Of a stretch of 64,000 nucleotides of DNA, positions 1 through 13,100 are shown one piece after another. The notes beneath the pieces are model-generated. The model saw nothing but the letters and a program-made list of their open reading frames with translations. It searched no databases and was not told the origin of the DNA. Both the position numbers and the translations under genes were made by a program. Source of the DNA: Aphelocoma coerulescens (taxonomy: Eukaryota; Chordata; Aves; Passeriformes; Corvidae); contig NC_091014.1 of NCBI RefSeq assembly GCF_041296385.1, forward strand, positions 50,672,078 through 50,736,077, given 5' to 3'. The stretch's first letter is position 1; the number at the start of each line of letters is the position of its first letter.

Positions 1-3000
1 AGGGAAATTGCTATGTTGGGTTGGTTGGTTTTTTTTTTGTTTTTGAGCAGGGGATTTTATTGCATCAGTCAGAGTTTGACATGAAGTGTGTTGAAAGACA
101 AAACACTTACAGCTATGAGTAACTGGCATGTTGCTAAAGAGTGGTTTAAAGAGGGGAGAATAAGATTTTTCTTTAATTTTGGCTTTAGATTTCAAGTAAA
201 CTTTAATGTTTTAAAAGTATTCACAGATTTAATACCTAGCGTATACGTAATATAAGCAGCTGAAACACGAGTGATATTTACTTCAGTCTTTCTGTCTCCT
301 CTATCAGTCTCTCTTTCTTTTTTTTTTTTTTAAGAAAAGATTCACCTGATTAGGGCACTCTGGGATAGCACTGCATTGGGGCCACATGATCACCATCAGG
401 AGCAACCTCTGACCTCCTCTGCCTGCAGCTTTTACTTAACCCTGTAGTTTCTGGACGTTTGTGCAGTATTGAAAAGACAGGAAAAAAGAAACAGATAAAT
501 AAACATGGTTATAACCTGACGCTAAAACTAAAACCAAGGAAATGTACCTCTTTCTTCAGAATTAAAACTAAAATCTTAAATAAAACAGAAAACTTGATGA
601 TGACTTCATGTTTGCTTTTTGGTTTTTTTACCATTGGATTTTTAATTACTGCATCTGGTAAAAACCGTATGCACTTGCATGTTTGGGGTTTTCTTATTCA
701 TCCAAACCAGAACTACTTTATCATTGGCAATACTGCTTTGTATGGTAACTTCTGTATTGAAGAGTGGAAAAAGCGTAACACTTAAATCTTTTAAAGGGAT
801 TTTGTTGTCTTTACTCATGGCAATAGCTAGAGGCTGTCAGTCTTAACTGTTACTGGTGGTATCCTTTTAAATCAGAAGCATGAAAATCTTGTTTATATTT
901 TCTGAATTAAATGCCATGGCACTCAGGGTAGATAGTATGCAATAATATGCCTGAAAATATAGCAGAGAATTTGTTATGACTCCCTGGTTAGTCAGCAGCC
1001 TTGCATAAAGGTGTAAAATATTGTCATTCCACAACAGGGGATGAAGAGCTCTTGATGTACAGGCCTCCAGTAAGCTTTTATAATTCCAAGCAGAGATATT
1101 TAAAACCTGCAGCCTTGTGGTTGGGCTGCTGATTGATGTAGCTTACGAGGGTGGCAGAGAGCATGGAATTCTAAAGATGCCTGTGCAGAAGGATTTCTCA
1201 CCTGGTGTGAGCTGTATAGTTCAGGCTGACAGCCTGATGAAAATGTTTGCTGATGGTAGGGGCAAGGAAGGGAATTTCCACTGATGAACTGTGAACACCT
1301 AAATGGGGATGTGGCAGGGGAGAAACTGGCTTTCAGGAAGTGGGAACAAATCCTGAATCAATCACTGGACAGAGAAGCCAAGTCTTGAATCTGCACAGTG
1401 TGTTTCTAAATATCCTGTTATGTAAAACATCACTTGGTGACTGTGCTTTTGCTCTTCTCTCACCTGTGTTGCCGTTTTAGTGCTGTATTTATTACTCTCT
1501 GTATTATGGGCCTGTGTGTACTGTTTCTGAACTGGCAGCATTGCTGCACAGGAGTCGTGTGCCCTGGTTACTTGAGGGAATGTGCACACCCTTTGATGCC
1601 AGTGCTCCCCCAAAAGCAAACTGTTTTTGTCACCCAGTCATCCCCTGTAACTGCTGGTGGTGGAAAGAGAAGTGCTGCAGGCTGGAATGGCCTCATCTGT
1701 GGCAGTGCCTATTGGTGCCCCTGAACTGTCGGCTGGAGGTGCTGGTGAAGACGTAAATGATCTTTGGTTTGGGGCTTTTTTGTGTCTCCTTCCCCAGCTG
1801 CTAGATGTTTTTCCACCTTTAACATTGTTTTAGAAGGGTGCCCTTCCTGACCCTGAAAATTAGTAAGCCTCCCAAAGTAGTTCTGACTGCTTTCTATGTA
1901 CCACAGCAATTCCTGAAGCTGCTGCCTATTACAGTTTTTTACTTATCCCTTTGTTGCAGTTTAGGAGGTGCTGTGGCAACCCTGTGCCCATGGTCTGCTG
2001 CCACTAGAAGCCAGGCTTTAGCTGCTTGGGAGACACTTACTCCCTGCTGCCATGCAGCAGCTTGTGTGGTTGGCCTACCAACAAACCCTTAGCCTTCAGA
2101 AAAAAGTTTGCAACGAGAATGACTTTTTTTCCTTATGGTGCTGCTTTCCCAAGAAAGACTTCTTGGTGGGTAACATCAGCATTACAGCAGCAAAGTATAT
2201 CAGTGATCAGACTGATGTGTGTTGGGTGCAGCTTCTGTGACTTTTAGCCTAGTTTTGTGTACTATCTGATGTGGATTCCTGCATCCCCTCAGTTGGGAAC
2301 CAACCTGGTATTTCACTTGATGTTCAGCTGTGTGAAGCTCAACTGTTTTTTTCTGAAGTTTTGGGTTTATTTGGTTTGGTTGTGGGGGGGAAAGAGGAGG
2401 GAGGGGAAGGTGGGTTTTGGGGTGGTTTTTTTTGTTTGGTGTTTTTTAAAATTAATTGATGGAGTTTTCCTGTGACAAGAATTCTGTACAGGAACGTTTA
2501 TTGAAAAGAGAACATGATGTGATCGTCTCAGTGCACGGTCTGTTGTTCTTACATTGTACGGACGCTTGCAGCTCTTTCATGCATTAAGCAAAGAACAGTG
2601 CTTGACTGAAAGGCTGGTGACTGAGGATTAGCAACACATTTGGTAGATGATGTCTGGTGAAGACAGAAGATGGGCCAGACTCCTCTTCCAAAAAGTCTTT
2701 GGGTGTGTGTTGAGGGAAGGAAGGGAATTCTTAGCCATGAAAATGTTGGTACAAGAAGCTGTGTGGCATTTTCAACAAATTTACAATTCAGGTGTAGTAA
2801 TTTGAGGGTGAGTAATGCTGGATTGATAGTGTAAGGGTTCCTGCCCTGTGGCTTCCCCCCCCCCCCCCATCTTTTTAATATCTAACAAGAGAATGATGTT
2901 TTTCTAGATTACAGTAAGAAATGAAATTATACCTTTTGGCTGAGGTGAAGAGCCATTGTATGCATTCCTTTTCCTTTAACAACTTTCATTTCCTACTTGG

Positions 3001-3110
3001 AAATCGAGTGTCAGCAGGTATGTGCCATTGTAAATGCAGTGTCTTGACAACTGTTTTGTTCACACTTAAAACAGAAAAAATGTAGAAGGGAGAAAGAAAA
3101 AAAAAAAAAG
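1..3110. other. Left spacer, no gene recognised
   Basis: I see no exon with convincing splice sites and no domain on either strand. The DNA is rich in T and G runs, with a homopolymeric C tract at about 2857-2869. A TTTATT at 2488-2493 could be a minus-strand poly(A) signal, but no coding exon supports it. The frame open at 459-785 is AT-rich, lysine/asparagine-rich and has no family resemblance, so I treat it as chance. Confidence 0.5.
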
Positions 3111-3459
3111 CCACTTGCAGCTTGCACATGCTCAGTATGTCCCGGGTTATTGTGAAGTTCAGTGTTCCTCCTGTTGTGAGAGCTTCTGGCAGTGCCCTGG
3201 ACTCCCTGTGCCTGGCACCAGGAGTCGGGTCTCAGCCGGTACCAGGTTTTGACCCAGCCTGGTGCCTTGAGCAGCAGTTACTGGGAGTGAGGGAAGGTCT
3301 GGTTATCTGCTGAGCTGATCCCAGGTGAATTCACCCTCTGGCACCCCCCTGCCTCCTGCAGCTCCTGCAATGCTGTTGCAGTGACCCTGCTGGAGCAGGC
3401 ATTTCACCGGTGCTGACCGCAACCGACTGGGTCAAGCTAGACCTTCGCTGTCCCTGTTC
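3111..3459. repeat. Duplicated ~350-bp unit, copy 1
   Basis: This block reappears in the same orientation at 13107-13454 with only about five substitutions by eye (roughly 98.5% identity). Similarity stops abruptly at both ends. Both copies are preceded by an A-rich purine tract (here 3070-3110). I do not recognise the unit as a named repeat. A 61-63 codon frame is open in both copies, but the substitutions do not look protein-constrained. It may be a young mobile unit or a local duplication. Confidence 0.9.
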
Positions 3460-4448
3460 AGGGACTTCCTGACCTCTGAACTTTTGTTTTTCTTCATCAT
3501 AGACTCTGTTGTCCATTAAGTTTTTAGTTGGTTTTTTTTTTTCCCTGAGGTGCTCATTTAATCATAAACATCAGAGGTGTTGGATTTTAGGGAAAATGGG
3601 GGATGGGTTTGGCTTTGTGGTTTTGTTTGCTCTGTTTTAGTTTGGGGTTTTTTATAGTTTGGTAGAGCTGGTCATGCTGCTTTGGAGATTTTTTGCTTTT
3701 TTCTTCTGGTGGGAGGGAAAGGGTCATGCATCAATTGCCATCTTTATACTCGAAAGGGAATTTAGAAAAATACACTTGAAAAGCTTGTGAAGCCTGGGTG
3801 CTTATTGTTCATCCCTCTCCTCAGAACGTGTGGAAGTTGCCTTAGTTGCAAAGGAGCTTGGCACTGGTGTTGGTCTCTAGCACACCTAAATCCAGTGCAT
3901 GGCAGGTGTTGTATTGCCTGGGACTGATTCCCTCTAGGGAGAACTGTTGTGCTGGAATAAAAACTCACTGCTCAGAACTGAGGTGTGTCAAGAAACTGAG
4001 AGGTGGCAGGCACAGTGCTTGAAGGGTTGGGGGATTGGAGTTGTCACTGGCCTTACTTCAAGGGCTTGTAGGTACTTGTAACTTCTTGAGGGAGATGAAC
4101 TCTCCTCCAGTCCAGCTCTTGGTGACACGAGTTTTCAGTGTGGCCAGAATATGTACTGTAAAGCGGTGTTTGGCATGTATCTGTGCTTTGAGTGGTTGTT
4201 GCTTTACATCTCCAGCAGCTCATGGCTGCATGGTCAGCTGTGGAAGTGCTTTCCAGTTCAGGGGTGTATGGCCATCTGTTCGAGCTGAATGCTGATGCAG
4301 GAGCTGTAATGCTGATGCAGGAGCCTTCCTCTTTGCCCAAATCTCAGCATCTTTTTTCCTTCTTTGGGATGTTCCACTGATACTCATGCCTAACGATTCT
4401 TAGCTTTTTCATGTATTTGTAGCTTTGCAGATTTTTAAGACATAGTTG
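3460..4448. other. Spacer, nothing recognised
   Basis: No exon, RNA gene or repeat family is recognised. A short tandem duplication of about 18 bp around ATGCTGATGCAGGAG occurs at roughly 4289-4324. Confidence 0.5.
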
Positions 4449-4855
4449 TGTGGTGGCCAATTGACCTGTGGTACAAGAGACAGAGTTCTTGATAAGACAA
4501 TCTCTGGTGCCAAAGACTTACTGGTTATGGTGAGGGAAAGAAGCCTCTCCCAGGATGCCTTGTTCGGTTGTGGTAATGTACCCCAGTTATGATTCCCCGG
4601 TTGGCTCCTGTGTTAGCCACACCCCTGTACTTAAGCTCGAGCTGTCACATGTTCAGGGTCATTTGCCTCTAGAACCCTTCACAAGTTGTAGCAATAAATT
4701 GCTTTCCGTGGAACTCTAAGCAAGGACCCTTCTCAGCTCCTTGCCGTCGGCCTAGTATTACTGAAGCCATCCTGTGTCTGTGTGCTCATGAGCCACAGAG
4801 CCGTAGGGGACTAAGTAATAAGTGGTGCCCCATGTCAGGCACCATTTAATACCGT
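4449..4855 (+). mobile_element. Possible LTR (ERV-like), plus orientation
   Basis: The block reads like a U3-R-U5 arrangement: a TATA-like CTTAAG near 4632, AATAAA at about 4692-4697, then a GC-richer segment ending before a TGGTGCC at about 4822, where a primer-binding site would sit. The bases after TGGTGCC do not match a tRNA 3' end I know, and no second LTR or target duplication is visible. Downstream to about 5210 there is GC-rich sequence with a 101-codon open frame (4901-5206) that I cannot assign. This is a weak call. Confidence 0.33.
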
Positions 4856-5210
4856 CCCTGCCCGGCTCCGTGGGGTCCCACGTACACCTACAGACGCACG
4901 ATGGTAGCAAAGAGCCGAGAAGGGCATTTGTGCGCGTTCCAGCACGAGCATTTACTGCTGCTACACTGTCAGAGGGTGCAGAGGCAAATAAAATCTGATC
5001 CCAAAGCTCACAGTTTTATCCGGGGGCGGGGAAAAGGCAGGACTAGGGAACAGGGACCAATGGGCAGCTCTGGGGGAGTGAGGAGGGGGGTAGAGGGCAA
5101 CAGCCAACCGGGGAATCCAAACTGGGATAGATTAACAGAACAGAACAAGCATCCCGGGAGAAGCCTTTTTGGTCACCCTAAAATGAAGTGGTTCTTGTGG
5201 TACTAGGGAC

Positions 5211-8200
5211 TTGTCTTACTGAGAACTCTCTGTCCCCTGTAATGTATGTTCACATAATTGTATGGTTTCTAGTACTTTTCCTGCCCTTTCTCACGTTTTA
5301 GAATAATAAGCGAAACCTTTCTAACACATTCTGTTTAGTCTTATTCTTAAAAAGAGAATTTCTGACAAGGACATCTTGTTTTCCACCAGAACTTAAAAGA
5401 TGTAACAAGTAATAGGGCAAAGAAGCCCCAGGACCAACTCCAAGGGGCTGACCTAAGGGTGGGTTACTGGGGCAATTGATCTCCTGCTGGATGTGCCTGC
5501 TAGATATACTAATTAATTAACCTTATAAAAATTGTAGAAATCCTTTATCACGGGTGTGCATATAGCCTTATCTGTGCACCTGAAAGCTTTCGTTAAAGAA
5601 TTGCTTTTTATCTTACCACTCTTAATATTGTTTGGAAAGTTGTCGTCTTTTGATTCCAGGCAACAATAGGAAGCAGCTCTTGAGTTGTGGTGACCATAAA
5701 CTCTCTTAATAGTGGTGACCATAAACACAGCTTCTAAAGAGTAAAAAAGTGAAGTATCATCATAGCTTTGGGTTGCAGTGTAAGAAAAGGCATAGCCTCA
5801 GCATGCTGTGATCTGCATGCAAGAGTACTGTAGGTGAGTGAGATCTTCATCTTCCCTTCTTTCTGGGCTTTGCCTTTTTTGCCCTAGACATACTTCTGTA
5901 ACGTTTTTGTGGCAAAATGAAGGCTCTTGAGATGGAAATCACTGCACAAAGTTGTTTCCATATAAATTCAGGGAGCTAGAGTGATTTGTGGGGATGCAGG
6001 ACTCCAAATTGCTGCATTGTGGAGGTTTGAGGGGAGTTGGGTGACCTGGCAGCTACCGATTTGTTACTGGCTTTACTGATGAAAAGCAGTGGTCTAGGGT
6101 GGTCTGATGCAGTGACTTAGGTGTGGAAGTCATTTGAAAAGAGGTGGTGTCACTGGAGAGGAAAACAATACAGAAAAGTCCTTTTTAATCTAAAATCCAC
6201 GGGAGAGTGATCTGCCTGACATATGATAGTCAGGAGGTTCCATCTCCTGCAACACAGATGAGTCTTTCAGTCGGATACAGGCATCACATAGTTACTGTTG
6301 GTGTCTCCTAGGAAATCTTGCTGGATTGCTGGGGTTTTTTTCCCAGTCCTCAGACTTAAAAAATTGACAAGTCCTGTGTCTGTTTGAGGTGCATGGAGAG
6401 AGAATGGGACTTGCTCAGCTCTCTCCTCTTCTTGCCAGCACTTAAAATGTTACTCTAGAAAGCCTGTACTGCTGGAAGGTGGCCATTCTTTTCAAGCTCA
6501 CAATGAATATCTTTTTTAGAGTTTCATGACTTTAGCATTTGGATGTTACAAGTCCCAGCATTAATCTTGGCCAGATCTCCAGAGGGTCTGAGATCTCTTC
6601 TGCCAGTGCTAACAGTCACAGGAGGCTGGTACACCGACCTTCACTGGAGAATTTAAAGTTGTGACCAAAACTTGTTCAGCTCTTTCAAAATAAGCATGCA
6701 GGCTAAGGTTTACAGTGTGAAGTCTGAAGCTTAAAATCCTGTTTAAAAAAAGAACCAACTGAGGGTGCTTTGCTGAGACACTCAGCAGAAAGCTACTGCT
6801 TGTGAGGTTTGCCTGGGACAGAATGGGCAGTGAGCTGGCCTTGCAGCTATCTCCATCCCTCTTCAGATTGTTTCCTTTAGTTCCAAGGTCCACCTCTCTG
6901 TAGTATATTGCATGTATAGAATTTAAATTAAAAATGAAAAAGGTGATATATGTCGTTAAGTGGAGGGTGGCTCCAACAGGAACCTCTGAGTAACATGTAA
7001 GAATGCATGGGATTATAGCCTAAGAGGTTTGCTTCTTCCAGTTTACAAATTACTTAAAGCTTGTTCATAGTTGCCTTCCTTCTCCCTCCTCCTTTGGTAA
7101 ATAAATGCAAACTGTGCTTCTTGTTGCCTCACTGATGATGCCTTCCTGAGTTGAAGCTGAGGGTGGCTCTTCACACTTTAACTCAGCTCTTTGCTGTGCT
7201 GGTCCAAGGAACTGAGGCAAAGACTAAGAGGTCGATAGGGAAACTTGTAGTAGAGCTGATCTTCCTGCCCTTAACCTTTCTTTCTTCTGTTGGTTGTCCT
7301 GCTACTTTAGATGACTTTTGAGGAAGACCTGGCTGTGTGCTCTTCCTTGCTAAGACAATGTTTTGGGATCAAATAGTTTTTGTTAGGAAGCTGAGCTTTG
7401 CATACATGCAGAAAAAAAAAAAAGTCAGGAAAATGTTACTCCAAGGAAACTTTTCAATTTTGTCAAGCAAATAATTTTTAAAATATCAGTTGTATAAAAT
7501 GCTTGTTTCAAGTTGACAGTTTTCTCTGTGTGAAAAACTACTGTCAGTTTTTTATTGAAAATGGTAACTTTTTGTCATGACACTTCAAAATCAGCACCTT
7601 TCTGGACATGTTTGGCAAAAGATTTTTATATCTAAAATGTGCATCGTTTTGGTTTGTAGTGAAAGCAGGTGTCAATCTCTAATATTATGTAGCAAAAAAA
7701 TCACACTTTCAGTTTTAAAGCCTCACTCAGATCCAAGGAACAACAAACTGAGTCCCAAATGTATTTTTTGAACAAAAATCTCTTTGGAGAGAGAGAAAAT
7801 TGTAGTGAGGGTTTTTGGATTCATTAAAACATAACAAGGGAGAGGAACAGAGAAAGAAATGGATAGGGAAAGTCTCATTCCCATCCTATTCAATCTTTCT
7901 TCTGGTTTTTTCCTGATTTTGTCTCTTAACAAGACAACTCCTCCTGAACAAGAAATTGGGGAGCACTGTTGCTAGGGCAGATCCTGGGCTGAATTCCCAG
8001 CCATGAACCCTATTTCAGTGCAGCAGAAGTGGAAGCATAGTCCATGGGTATGACATCAATGTACTCATGAGAGCCCAGAACACCTACAGCACTGTGTCCA
8101 AATTCACAGCTTTTCCATGAGAAGTCTGGGCAGTCTTGTGAGCAGCTAGGAGGGGACTGAAGAGCAGCTTACCTTGAAGCAGGATTATTCCCCTCCCTGT

Positions 8201-9276
8201 GCATTAGACTTGGCTGGAAAAAGAGGGAGGAGAAGGTAAGGTTAGGATGTGAGCTGAAGGGAAGCTCAGAGCAGGTCTTGTTTTTCCTGTCCTTTCTAAG
8301 GCATCAGTTGTCTTAAGAGAATGAAAGATTTTTTTTCTTCCTTCTCGTGCAGTTGCTGGTTAATGGCCACTGTCTGCATCATCATTTTCCAGGGATCTGT
8401 AAAAGTTTTACCACCTGCTTTCTCCCCCTTTAAAGCCAGCCCCCAAAGCAGACTTTCCACAGCTTTTCCATAGGTCATGTGAAAAAAAAATGACATAGGA
8501 AGTGAAATTGGGATAGATTCCTTTATTATTATTAGAATATTAGAAATATTGTCCCTAGCCCTCACTCCAGGGAAAAGTGGCAGTGGTATCGACATCTACT
8601 ATCAAACCTTGTCTTATCACAAGGAGGTGCTACCCTGCATCTTTTTAAGGCTTCTTTCCTTGAAATGTGAGGCAAATGTTGACAGAAATGAAACTGACTG
8701 AAACTCCCAGCCTTTGTAGCAGGATTGTTGAGTATTGATTGTTTAGATCCTTGAGCAAACAGGACGTGCTGGGGGTGCCCATTCTTATTCCCAACCCCAT
8801 GCATGCAACAGTTCTTGGGGCTGCCAGCACCTCCTCTGACTGACACCACAGTGCCTCCCGAGATATCAACAGCATCCCTGTGGAGACGTGATGCCACATT
8901 ACTCAACAAGTCCCATGTGCCCGGAGTGCCTCGGGCATGCTGCAGAGGCATAGGTCTGTCCTGGGGTGCAAATGGGCGAGGTGCCCTGAAGCTGCCTGGC
9001 CAGGCTCTGCATATGCTGCCTGGAACATGCCCCTAGCCTTCCACCCAGGAAATGCTGGACAGAAATATGGGGTCACTGCTTTCTGAACGCAACTGATGGC
9101 ACTTAGGTTAGCTCTTTAAATCTTGCTATGGGTCCTGATACACATGATTTGAATTTCTAATGCTAGAGAGAAGGAATGAAAAACCCCCAAAAGGTTTGTT
9201 GGGTTTTGGGTTGGTTTTAGTTTTGGGGGGTTTTTTTGGTTTGTTGTTTTTTGGAGTTGGTTGGTTGGTTGGTTGA
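5211..9276. other. Spacer, nothing recognised
   Basis: No supported gene. Small features only: a near-direct duplication of GTGGTGACCATAAAC at about 5686 and 5711, an A-run at 7411-7423, and a strongly G/T-biased stretch at about 9196-9320 that includes a (GGTT)n run near 9255-9274. Confidence 0.5.
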
Positions 9277-9282
9277 TTTATT
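9277..9282 (-). terminator. Candidate poly(A) signal of the sushi gene
   Basis: TTTATT on the plus strand reads AATAAA on the minus strand, about 640 bp past the stop codon of the sushi-domain gene. It lies in a T-rich run, so it could be a chance match. Confidence 0.3.
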
Positions 9283-9917
9283 TTTTTTTTAGAGGGCTGT
9301 TGTTTTGTTTGTTTGCTTTCAGATGTGCTAGGTTCTTTGTATTTAAGATAAATTCATGTTTTCCCCTTGACTGGCTAGCTTTGCACTCTTGTCAATACAT
9401 CTTCCATGTCTAAGATTGTCTATATAGAAGTGGGAGGATATGGTGAGTTCTGAACACCAACAAAAAAAACCTTTAAGTCTCCATCTATATTCAAGTGCAA
9501 TTAATTGTAAATGCTTCCAGGTATCTAATCTCATTCTTTGTTCCTGGTAACTGTTTTCACTTTCAGCCTTTAAAAGAGCCCTAAACAGAAAATCAGACTG
9601 ATGTTCAAACCCGGAAAGTCTGCAAACAAACTTTAGGTTAAAATGGGGTTGCTCAGACTTGGCTTTATGCAAAAATAATCAATTAAGAAGCTTATAACCC
9701 AGAAACTCCTGTTTGAAATGTGCACTGCTGGACAGGGGAGGGAAATAAAAGGATTATATAAAAAAAAGTCTTTCAGCATGAAATGTCATTTGTTCTCCAT
9801 TTGAAAACCCAGGTACAGTAATTGGCTCTTCTGAAATCCTTTCTTCCTGAGGTCAAGGAGTTGATAGCGTTAAAAGAAAAATAAAAAGGAAGAAAAGCTG
9901 AATGGCAGTTTAAATTC

Positions 9918-10152
9918 TCAAAGCGGCTTCCCAAAGTCGCTGAAGCCCTTGTGTTCCTCCACGCCGCTGCAGTAGCGGGGCAGCAGGTCCCTGTGCGGGC
10001 GGGCCGGCAGCAGGGCGCTGCGGGGCAGGTGCCCGGGCAAGTGGCCGGGCAAGCCGCTGGCGAGGCCCGGGCCGGGCGGCAGCGGCCGGGGCACAGCCTC
10101 AGCCCCGGGGCGCCATCTTCCCGAGGGCAGCTTCGGCTGCTGGTCAGGGCTG
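9918..10152 (-). CDS. Sushi gene exon 4: cytoplasmic tail and stop
   Basis: The acceptor TTTCCCAG|CAGCCC supplies the single base needed to complete the split Gly codon. The frame runs 77 residues to TGA at 9920-9918. It is rich in Pro, Gly, Leu and Arg, with a repeated LPGH pair, and ends [10 protein letters not shown]. No kinase or ITAM motif is visible. Confidence 0.65.
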
Positions 10153-13100
10153 CTGGGAAAGGCAAGCGGGAGAGGGCATGGTAAGGGCGCTGCAGCCCAC
10201 CCCGGCGATGCTGAGGCAGGGCAAGGGGGAGCCCTGGGCCTCTGGCTTCCCTCCCCCTTGAAAAAGAGCAGGTGCAAGGCTTCCACTGCTGAGAGGTGCT
10301 AGGTGGGGAGCACGTAGGAGGGTGAAGCAGGGGTTTGACTGCCCAAGCGATGCGAGCTTTTTTACAGCTGGCTGCTCCTGCCTCCGGGTAGTCTGGGAGC
10401 AGCTCTTGCCCTTGTGTGAGGAGCTTGGGGGGGGCAGCGGCAGGGGAGGTGCTGAGCGGTACCTTTGGAAAGCCAGGTTATGGCAGCCTGCGAATGCCCC
10501 TGGGAACACAGAGCTGGAGAGGGCCGAGAGGTGGTAATCGCGCCGGTGGTAGTGTTTGAGTCTCCCGAAAGCATTCCTGCCCCCCTCGGGGGCGGAGGGG
10601 TCACGCTTCCGTCCTCTGACTTTCCTTCGGTGCTGCTGCCTGCAGGGTGGTGAGAGAGAGATGTCCATGCAGATGCTTTCCTTGTGCTCTGTGGTCTGGC
10701 TTTTATTTACTCACACCCCTGGAAGGATCTGGCGTGTTTGTAGCCTAAGGCAGCTTAGGATGTCACCCAGTGATTTTTACTCCCTTCCCCTGCTCCCAGA
10801 GGAAAGGCCTGACGTTGTTTCAGCACTGCGCAAAAGGGTTGCATCACCTAGGGAAGAGCAGGCCCGTGGGGAGAGGTATGACTGGTGCCTGCTGAAAGAC
10901 TGAGATGCTCTCTCTTGCTTGCAGGGTTTGTTTTTTTTCGTCCTTGTGCACTTCTGATAATGAGTTAGGCTCTTGATTAAAGGTGCATTCCTAGGCTGCA
11001 CGGTCCCTAAGTGTTACTTAATCCCTTGCCCAGGATACAAAAGAGGTCCTGCTGGACTGTAGTGTAGGCCAGGAAAACTGGGCAGTGCTGCTGCAGAGAT
11101 GATGCTCTGTGAGTGAGGTCTTGGCACCTCTGCTTGTCCAGTCCTGCTCCCCACCATGACTTTTCTCCCAGTTCTTTCCAGAGGAGAATGCTCCTTCTTT
11201 CCCTCCCCCACCCTGGGCTGCGTGCAGGCAGTTGCACTGAACTTAGCCTCCAAAAAGGGATATTCCTATCAACCATCTTCCATGTATTGTCAGTTCCCTT
11301 CTTCCTCTGATAATGGGGAGCTTTGTGTAAATCACCAAGCTAACAGAAGTGTAGAATAATTTGGGTTGGAAGTGACCTTTAAAGGTTGTGTGTCCCCACT
11401 GCAATGAGCAGGGACACCTTCAACTAGATCAGGTTGCTCAGAGTTCCATCCAATCTGACCTTGAATTCAGGGATGGGACATCTGCAGCTTCTCTGGGCAA
11501 CCTGTTCCAGTGTTTTACCACCCTCATTATACAAACCATCTTCCTTATATTCAATCTTAGTTAACTCTCCTTCACTTTAAAATAATTGCCCTTTGTCCTA
11601 TCATAATGGGCCCTGTTAAAAAGCTTGTACCCATCTTTCTTGTAGGGTCCCATCAAGTACTGGAAGGCTGCTGTAAGATCTTCCTGGAGCCGCCTTCTCT
11701 GCAGCTGGAACGCCAGCTTGCAGCCTTTCTCATAGGAGAAGTGCTCCAACCCTCTGATCATCTTGGTGGCCTCCTCTGAGCCTTACTCAAACATCCTTCT
11801 TACTTTGGGGACCCCAGAGCTGGGTGCAGCACTGCAGGTGGGGTCTCAGCAGAGCAGAAGGGCAGAATCCCCTCCCTCACCCTGCTGTCCAGCTGCTTTG
11901 GATGCAGCCCAGGATACAACTGGCTTTCTGGGCTGTGAATTCACATTGCTGGGTCATGTCCAGCCCCTCACCCACCAGAACCTCCAAGTCCTTCTCAGCT
12001 GGGCTGCTCTTGATCCCTTCATCCCCCAGCTTGTGTTGATACTGGGGACTGCCCTGACCCAGGTGCAGCACCTTGCACTTGGTCTTGTTAAACTTCACGA
12101 GGTTTCCATGGTCTCACTTCTTGAGCTTGTCCAGGTCCCTCTGTATGGCATCCCATTCCTCAGGTGTATAACAGGAGCACCCCCTCTGCAATCAGCAGCA
12201 GCCCCACTGCCGAAAACCCCTTCCAAAGTCAAACATCGCTTGGCTTTGGAGCAGTGGTTTAACTTTTTTTATGCTTGGTAGTTTCAGATGTGTGAGCAGG
12301 AGGGTTGTGAAAGAGCACGGGTGGGTGTCCCGAGTGGTCGCAACCCGCGTGTCTCAGCAGATGGCAGCAGCGACACTCCTTCAGCTCCCGCAGCTGCTCC
12401 TCACTCCTGCGAAACCCACCCCACCGCTCCCACACCGCCTCCATACTCACCCCGCGCGGCTCTTCCTCGCCCTGTCCCGCCAGCAGCACACGGCGAAGGA
12501 GACGGACAGTGCCAGGATGACGGCTCCGCTCAGCAGCGAGGCGGCCACCGCCACGCGGGACCCGGTGTCCGAGGGCTGCGGGGCGGCTGCGGGCAGGGGG
12601 CGGGGGCGGTGAGCAGGGCCGGGGAAGAGGACCCCCCCTTACCCCCGGCCGCCGTCCCCCTTGCAGGTAACCCCAAAGTGATGTTACAGAGAGTGTTTAT
12701 TAATAAACCTTAAAAAAGTTAATGGTGAACGTGGGTGATGCCATGCCGGCTCAATACACCAGGAAAGTTAATGGGGAAAAACCCCATATTAACGCGTCAT
12801 ATTTTCTTCAGATAACTCATATAAAATAATAACACGGGGCTGAAAATATCAAGCATTTGATGAGGCTTGCATAAAGCATAAGGGTAGTAGAAATTAAGCC
12901 CCAAAAAATGAAAAAAGGTTAAACAGGAAAAATAGAAAAAAATTAAAATGTAATAAAATTTAAAAGGGAGAAAAGTTAAAAAGGAAAAAGGGAAAAAAGT
13001 TTAAAAGCATAAAAAGTTAGAAAGGAAAAAAGGTGGAAAATATAAAAAAGGCATTTAAAAGGGAAAAATAAAGCAGCTGAAAAGAGAAAAAAGTTAAAAG

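Noticed and set aside
459..785. 108-codon plus-strand frame
   Set aside because: It begins at GTG, is AT-driven in composition and has no splice context or family resemblance.
9918..10668. Overlapping GC-rich frames on both strands around sushi exon 4
   Set aside because: They are shadows created by GC-rich DNA; only the frame joined in phase to exon 3 is kept.
11763..12281. 172-codon plus-strand frame
   Set aside because: It is the antisense of the CR1 ORF2 remnant, which reads as recognisable CR1 protein on the minus strand.
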